Positions 6,137 to 8,964 of a stretch of DNA of 8,964 nt are shown here, piece after piece. The DNA lies in the NCBI GenBank assembly GCA_020629815.1, contig JAHDCN010000106.1, positions 1 through 8,964 of the forward strand, given 5' to 3'. Positions within the stretch are counted from its first letter, which is position 1; each line of letters starts with the position of its first letter. This DNA is from Verrucomicrobiota bacterium. GTDB lineage: Bacteria; Verrucomicrobiota; Verrucomicrobiia; Verrucomicrobiales; DEV007. The translations under genes and the position numbers were made by a program. The notes beneath the pieces are model-generated. The model did not search any database. It was not told the DNA's origin and saw nothing but the letters and a program-made list of their open reading frames with translations.

Positions 6137-6715
6137 ATGAAGAAGTCGTTAATTCTCCTTCCTTTGCTTTTGATCGGCGCAGTTCTGTTTTGGTTCGGCA
6201 AGCAAACGGTTCGCGCCGGCTACGAATCCCCTGCCTACAAGGTGGAGAAAAAAGACGGTTCATTCGAGATTCGGAACTACCCGACGATTGTCGCAGCAGC
6301 GACCAAAACCACCAATCAGAATTCAGGCTTCGGCAAGCTGTTCCAATTTATTTCCGGCGAAAACGAAGGCGATCAGAAGATCGCAATGACGACACCGGTT
6401 TTCATGCCTGCCACTGCCGACGGTAGAACGGCGGAGATGATGTTTGTCGTTCCAAAAGATGTCGTTTCCAGCGGTGTTCCCAAGCCGAAGGCAAAAGATG
6501 TTTCGATTAAAAAGATGAGCAGTGGCCGTTTCGCAGTGATTCGGACATCCGGTCGTCTCGACAACGCGAGCAAAAAATCGATGCTGAAAAAGCTGCGCGC
6601 CGAGATTGAAAAACGCGGACTGAAGACCGCCGGCAATCCAATCTATGCCGGTTACGATCCGCCCTGGACTCCCGGCCCCATGCGCCGGAATGAGGTGATG
6701 CTGCGGTTGCGGTAA
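6137..6715 (+). CDS. membrane-anchored SOUL family heme-binding protein
   Basis: A 192-residue member of the SOUL/HEBP family, whose eukaryotic members bind heme or tetrapyrroles; the role in bacteria is largely unknown. An N-terminal hydrophobic segment (about 4-20, LILLPLLLIGAVLFWF) is a signal anchor or uncleaved signal, placing the domain outside the cytoplasmic membrane. SOUL signatures follow in order: FEIRNYPTIVAAAT (43-56), GFGKLFQFISGEN (64-76), KIAMTTPVF (81-89), FAVIRTSGR (132-140), and the C-terminal AGYDPPWTPGPMRRNEVML (171-189), equivalent to the family's Y-x-P-x-x-P-x-x-RRNEV ending. The size is typical. It starts 76 bp after the VWA gene with a terminator-like repeat in between, so it is probably transcribed separately; no Shine-Dalgarno or clear promoter is visible. 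The family call is firm; heme binding by this protein is inferred. Confidence 0.9.
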   Translation: MKKSLILLPLLLIGAVLFWFGKQTVRAGYESPAYKVEKKDGSFEIRNYPTIVAAATKTTNQNSGFGKLFQFISGENEGDQKIAMTTPVFMPATADGRTAEMMFVVPKDVVSSGVPKPKAKDVSIKKMSSGRFAVIRTSGRLDNASKKSMLKKLRAEIEKRGLKTAGNPIYAGYDPPWTPGPMRRNEVMLRLR

Positions 6716-6717
6716 TT

Positions 6718-8220
6718 CTATTCCGGTTTCTGCAATACCGGAATCGACCATGCCCAATCTCCTACTTCCGCGTTTCGCTTACTGCCGCGAAACTCAACCT
6801 TGCCACCATCATCGGTTTGATTCCAACCGATGGAGTAAAGGGTGTAGTGACCGCTTTCAAGGTCATCCACTCGATACTGAATCGGTTTGCCTTTATTCAT
6901 CAGATCAGCCGGAATTTGGCGGAGGAATTCCGGATTCAGTTGTTCCAGCGAATTGGGAACGGCACCATTTTCCAGACGAAACCGCTCAACCGCACAGGCG
7001 ACGGATATGAGATCGTTGTAGGCCATATTCTCCCAAACCCGCCGAATCACTGCGTCATAGGATGGTACCGTTATCCGGGCCAGAAAATTGGACGCCCTCC
7101 TCTTTGCCAACAATACTTTCGCATCTTCGCGAGTGGATAGGTCCCCGGTGCGCAAAGGCAGAATTCCGTTGTTCATCATCAGGCGGGCCCCAATAGCTGC
7201 ATTGTGATCCCAAACGCCATCAGGAAATAACGGGAAAACCGACCAGCCGCCTTCATCGGAAATCATCGCTGCGGTAGACCGCAATTCGGACATGCTTGCC
7301 GTCTTTAGAAATTCTGCGCTCATCAGTTGAAGCGAAATCATCTCCATATTTATCGAACGTTCTGCGCGCTCTCGAATCGCATCCGGCTGAATAGTTTCGC
7401 CAATCTCTTTCAAACTCGCATCTGACCAAAGCTGCTTCTCGATGCCGAACGTTACCAGGGTAGTCGTTTGCTGAACGCATCCCAACTCCACTAACATCCC
7501 AATAAGAAGAGGCTGGGAGCCTGCCGCGTCCGAAATTTTGCGCATCACTCGATAAACTTCCATTGCCTTTGCCTCTTCTCCCCCTTCCAACGCGACGAGC
7601 CCCCTCAACAGCAGATAGCGCTGCAAGCTCAGTAACTGATTCAAGTGAGGTACCGGCGTGTTCACCGATTCCGAAAAGTCCTTCGGGAAACTGGTTTCCG
7701 TTTGGGAATAAGGCCGCTTTGCGGCATCTTTGAGCTGGCTCCATTCCTCTTGATGACTTTCCAGCCAGAGCCGAATTCGGCCCCTTTGATCATCACCGGG
7801 CGGCAGCTCAATTTCCCCTTCTTCAGAAAGGTTCTCAACCATCGAATTCCAATCGACCTGTTTGCCGGTTTTCCAAAAAGGTAATGCTGAACTCAAAGGG
7901 CCCGAAAGGCAGAGCGTAAGCAGTTTTTCCTGCATCTCCGGATTCTTGTAAACTATATTCTTTCCATTGGCATGATCGAACTCAAACGCTGAGCGGATCA
8001 GTGGAGTCATGGCAAAGTTCTGCTCCTCCGGCGGCATCTCCTGAACCAACTCGTCTATCTCTATCGCGATTCCGTTTTCTTTGAGCTGCGACTTCACATT
8101 CGCAAGCTCCCGCGCCCCGGTGAAGTTCCAGTAGGCAAAAACAGCTATCAAGATACTCACCGCCAATAGCAATAAGATCCCACATCCACCAATCAAGGTT
8201 CTCTTTCGTTCCTTACTCAT
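6718..8220 (-). CDS. membrane-anchored protein with GspG-like C-terminal segment
   Basis: A 500-residue protein I cannot assign to a named family. After a basic start (MSKERKR), residues 9-30 form one transmembrane segment, so the rest probably faces the periplasm. A largely helical middle follows (about 40-400). The end (about 398-475) has the pattern seen in major pseudopilin GspG C-termini and in many planctomycete/verrucomicrobial pseudopilin-like proteins: an Ala/Glu-rich helix with FRLENGAVPNSLEQL (413-427), then IPADLMNKGKPIQYR (436-450), then YTLYSIGWNQTDDGG (459-473). There is no prepilin peptidase site (G-F-x-x-x-E), so it is not a classical pseudopilin. It begins 4 nt after the preceding small membrane protein, within an ECF sigma operon, so it is probably part of that signalling unit, perhaps sensory or structural in the envelope. 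Its stop is 2 nt from that of the convergent SOUL gene. Confidence 0.75.
   Translation of the reverse strand: MSKERKRTLIGGCGILLLLAVSILIAVFAYWNFTGARELANVKSQLKENGIAIEIDELVQEMPPEEQNFAMTPLIRSAFEFDHANGKNIVYKNPEMQEKLLTLCLSGPLSSALPFWKTGKQVDWNSMVENLSEEGEIELPPGDDQRGRIRLWLESHQEEWSQLKDAAKRPYSQTETSFPKDFSESVNTPVPHLNQLLSLQRYLLLRGLVALEGGEEAKAMEVYRVMRKISDAAGSQPLLIGMLVELGCVQQTTTLVTFGIEKQLWSDASLKEIGETIQPDAIRERAERSINMEMISLQLMSAEFLKTASMSELRSTAAMISDEGGWSVFPLFPDGVWDHNAAIGARLMMNNGILPLRTGDLSTREDAKVLLAKRRASNFLARITVPSYDAVIRRVWENMAYNDLISVACAVERFRLENGAVPNSLEQLNPEFLRQIPADLMNKGKPIQYRVDDLESGHYTLYSIGWNQTDDGGKVEFRGSKRNAEVGDWAWSIPVLQKPE
6720..6744. terminator. stem-loop at the junction of convergent genes
   Basis: ATTCCGGT (6720-6727) and ACCGGAAT (6737-6744) form a perfect 8-bp stem with a 9-nt loop. 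The dyad covers the last codons of the leftward 500-residue protein and lies just beyond the SOUL stop codon. With only 2 nt between the two stop codons, this is the only room for a shared bidirectional terminator. There is no T-tract on either side, so it may instead act as an mRNA 3'-end stabiliser or in Rho-dependent termination. Confidence 0.35.
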
Positions 8221-8224
8221 ACTC

Positions 8225-8524
8225 TTACAAATTCTTCAACAACTCCCGATGCTCATCCCAACGCGCCAGCAAACCGCGCATCGGTTCGGCCGACTTTTCC
8301 GATACCACAATCTGTGAAGCCTCCGGTTTTGGTGTAGCCAGGTGCAAAACTGCCGACGCCACCCAGCAGGCCGCGGCCGCAACGAGGGCGAACTTCCTCC
8401 AAACCGGATACGCGGAAACCTTCGCAGCACCACTCGCTTCGCCCAACAGCTCATCCCGCCATTCCGACGGCAATGGATTCCGACGCAATCCCTGCAATTC
8501 GCTTTCCCAGTTCTTATCACTCAT
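8225..8524 (-). CDS. small single-pass membrane protein, probable anti-sigma factor
   Basis: A 99-residue protein with a cytoplasmic N-terminus (about 1-42, with LRRNPLPSEWRDELLGEA), one transmembrane segment (about 43-63, rich in Ala and Val) and a short periplasmic C-terminus. Its ATG overlaps the sigma factor's TGA in the 4-nt ATGA arrangement, implying translational coupling and near-equal synthesis. This is the usual genetic arrangement of an ECF sigma factor and its membrane anti-sigma partner. The N-terminal segment would be the sigma-binding part. It lacks the zinc-binding H-x3-C-x2-C motif of ZAS-type anti-sigmas and is much shorter than FecR-type ones, so the role is inferred from context and topology. 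The next gene starts 4 nt after its TAA. Confidence 0.6.
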   Translation of the reverse strand: MSDKNWESELQGLRRNPLPSEWRDELLGEASGAAKVSAYPVWRKFALVAAAACWVASAVLHLATPKPEASQIVVSEKSAEPMRGLLARWDEHRELLKNL

Positions 8525-8964
8525 GATTCACACAATTCCCGGTACAAAGGTTCCAGATTCTCCCGAAGTTTCCCGATCCCGTATCGGTAGCGACTCGCCA
8601 CCGTATTGGCCGGCAAATCGAGCACTTCGCTGATCTCCCGGAAGCTCAATCCATCCCAGAGTTTCAACCGCAGGATAGCTGCCTGCTCTTCCGGCATTCG
8701 ATGCAGAGCTGCCTCCACCGAAATTCGAATTTCCTCTCTATCCGGATCGATCTCTGACGCAAACTCCCGAATCGGAAAACTCCGATCAGTTCGACGGCGG
8801 CTGTCATTTTTTCTCGCCCAATCGACAGCCATCCGATAAGCCGTCTTCAAAAACCAGGCTCGCTGATTCTTTACTGCCTCCGGATACTCCTGCGCAGCTG
8901 TTTTGATCAGCCAGTCCTGCAACAAATCCCGCGCATCCGACTCATTCCTGGCGAAGGAAAGAAA
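8521..8964 (-). CDS. ECF-type RNA polymerase sigma factor (5' end outside window)
   Basis: A sigma-70 family factor of the extracytoplasmic-function group, which directs RNA polymerase to a special promoter set. The visible frame runs 147 residues to TGA and remains open to the window edge, so the N-terminus is missing. A TTG at 8925 is an unlikely start, because the residues before it (FLSFARNESDARD) continue the normal region 2 sequence. Region 2 is visible as ARNESDARDLLQDWLIKTA and AWFLKTAYRMAVDWARK. Region 4 (visible residues about 81-137) has the helix-turn-helix LSFREISEVLDLPANTVASR followed by YRYGIGKLRENL. It is the first visible gene of a leftward operon with a probable anti-sigma factor and the GspG-tailed membrane protein. 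The promoter, possibly autoregulated as is common for ECF operons, lies outside the window. Confidence 0.9.
   Translation of the reverse strand, partial: FLSFARNESDARDLLQDWLIKTAAQEYPEAVKNQRAWFLKTAYRMAVDWARKNDSRRRTDRSFPIREFASEIDPDREEIRISVEAALHRMPEEQAAILRLKLWDGLSFREISEVLDLPANTVASRYRYGIGKLRENLEPLYRELCES

Noticed and set aside
8523..8925. Complete 134-residue sigma factor starting at TTG 8925
   Set aside because: The frame stays open to base 8964, and the preceding residues (FARNESDARD) fit ECF region 2, so the gene is cut by the window edge.
1..8964. CRISPR arrays, tRNA or rRNA genes, insertion sequences
   Set aside because: No regularly spaced repeats, cloverleaf or rRNA-like segments, transposase genes or terminal inverted repeats with target duplications were seen.

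Overview
The window looks like a stretch of chromosome from a member of the Verrucomicrobiota, possibly a marine or aquatic Opitutae-type bacterium. This is inference. It rests on an N-terminally extended integron integrase, an ECF sigma / short membrane protein / pseudopilin-tailed protein operon, a large orphan VWA membrane protein, and a palindrome GTTC-N4-GAAC before the integrase gene. That palindrome matches the core of the LexA box I recall for Verrucomicrobium (TGTTC-N4-GAACA). Most genes lack a clear Shine-Dalgarno sequence.

Layout. 1-307 is an AT-rich block (about 32% GC by hand count) upstream of an integron integrase gene (308-1576, +). It holds the putative LexA operator, a possible attI core site on the minus strand, a short inverted repeat and a weak 39-codon minus-strand reading frame. 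No attC array is visible, so any cassettes should lie to the left of the window. Converging on the integrase gene is an SDR oxidoreductase (1685-2461, -), preceded on the same strand by a secreted protein with an extreme poly-aspartate tail (2526-3230, -). Divergent from that is an 899-residue membrane protein with two VWA-like domains and a glutamine-amidotransferase-like domain (3361-6060, +). It ends in a strong inverted repeat that includes its stop codon. A membrane-anchored SOUL heme-binding protein follows (6137-6715, +). It converges, with only 2 nt between stop codons, on a leftward operon entering from the right edge: a partial ECF sigma factor (8521-8964), a small single-pass protein that is probably its anti-sigma partner (8225-8524, 4-nt ATGA overlap), and a 500-residue membrane-anchored protein with a GspG-like C-terminus (6718-8220).

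How they fit together. The integrase region reads as the platform end of a sedentary chromosomal integron whose integrase is probably SOS-controlled. The right-hand operon reads as a self-contained envelope or stress signalling unit. The genes in between look like ordinary chromosomal genes with no obvious shared pathway. The most interesting signal is the LexA-type palindrome placed in the integrase promoter. Second is the Asp-rich secreted protein, whose tail includes a recent 21-bp tandem duplication.
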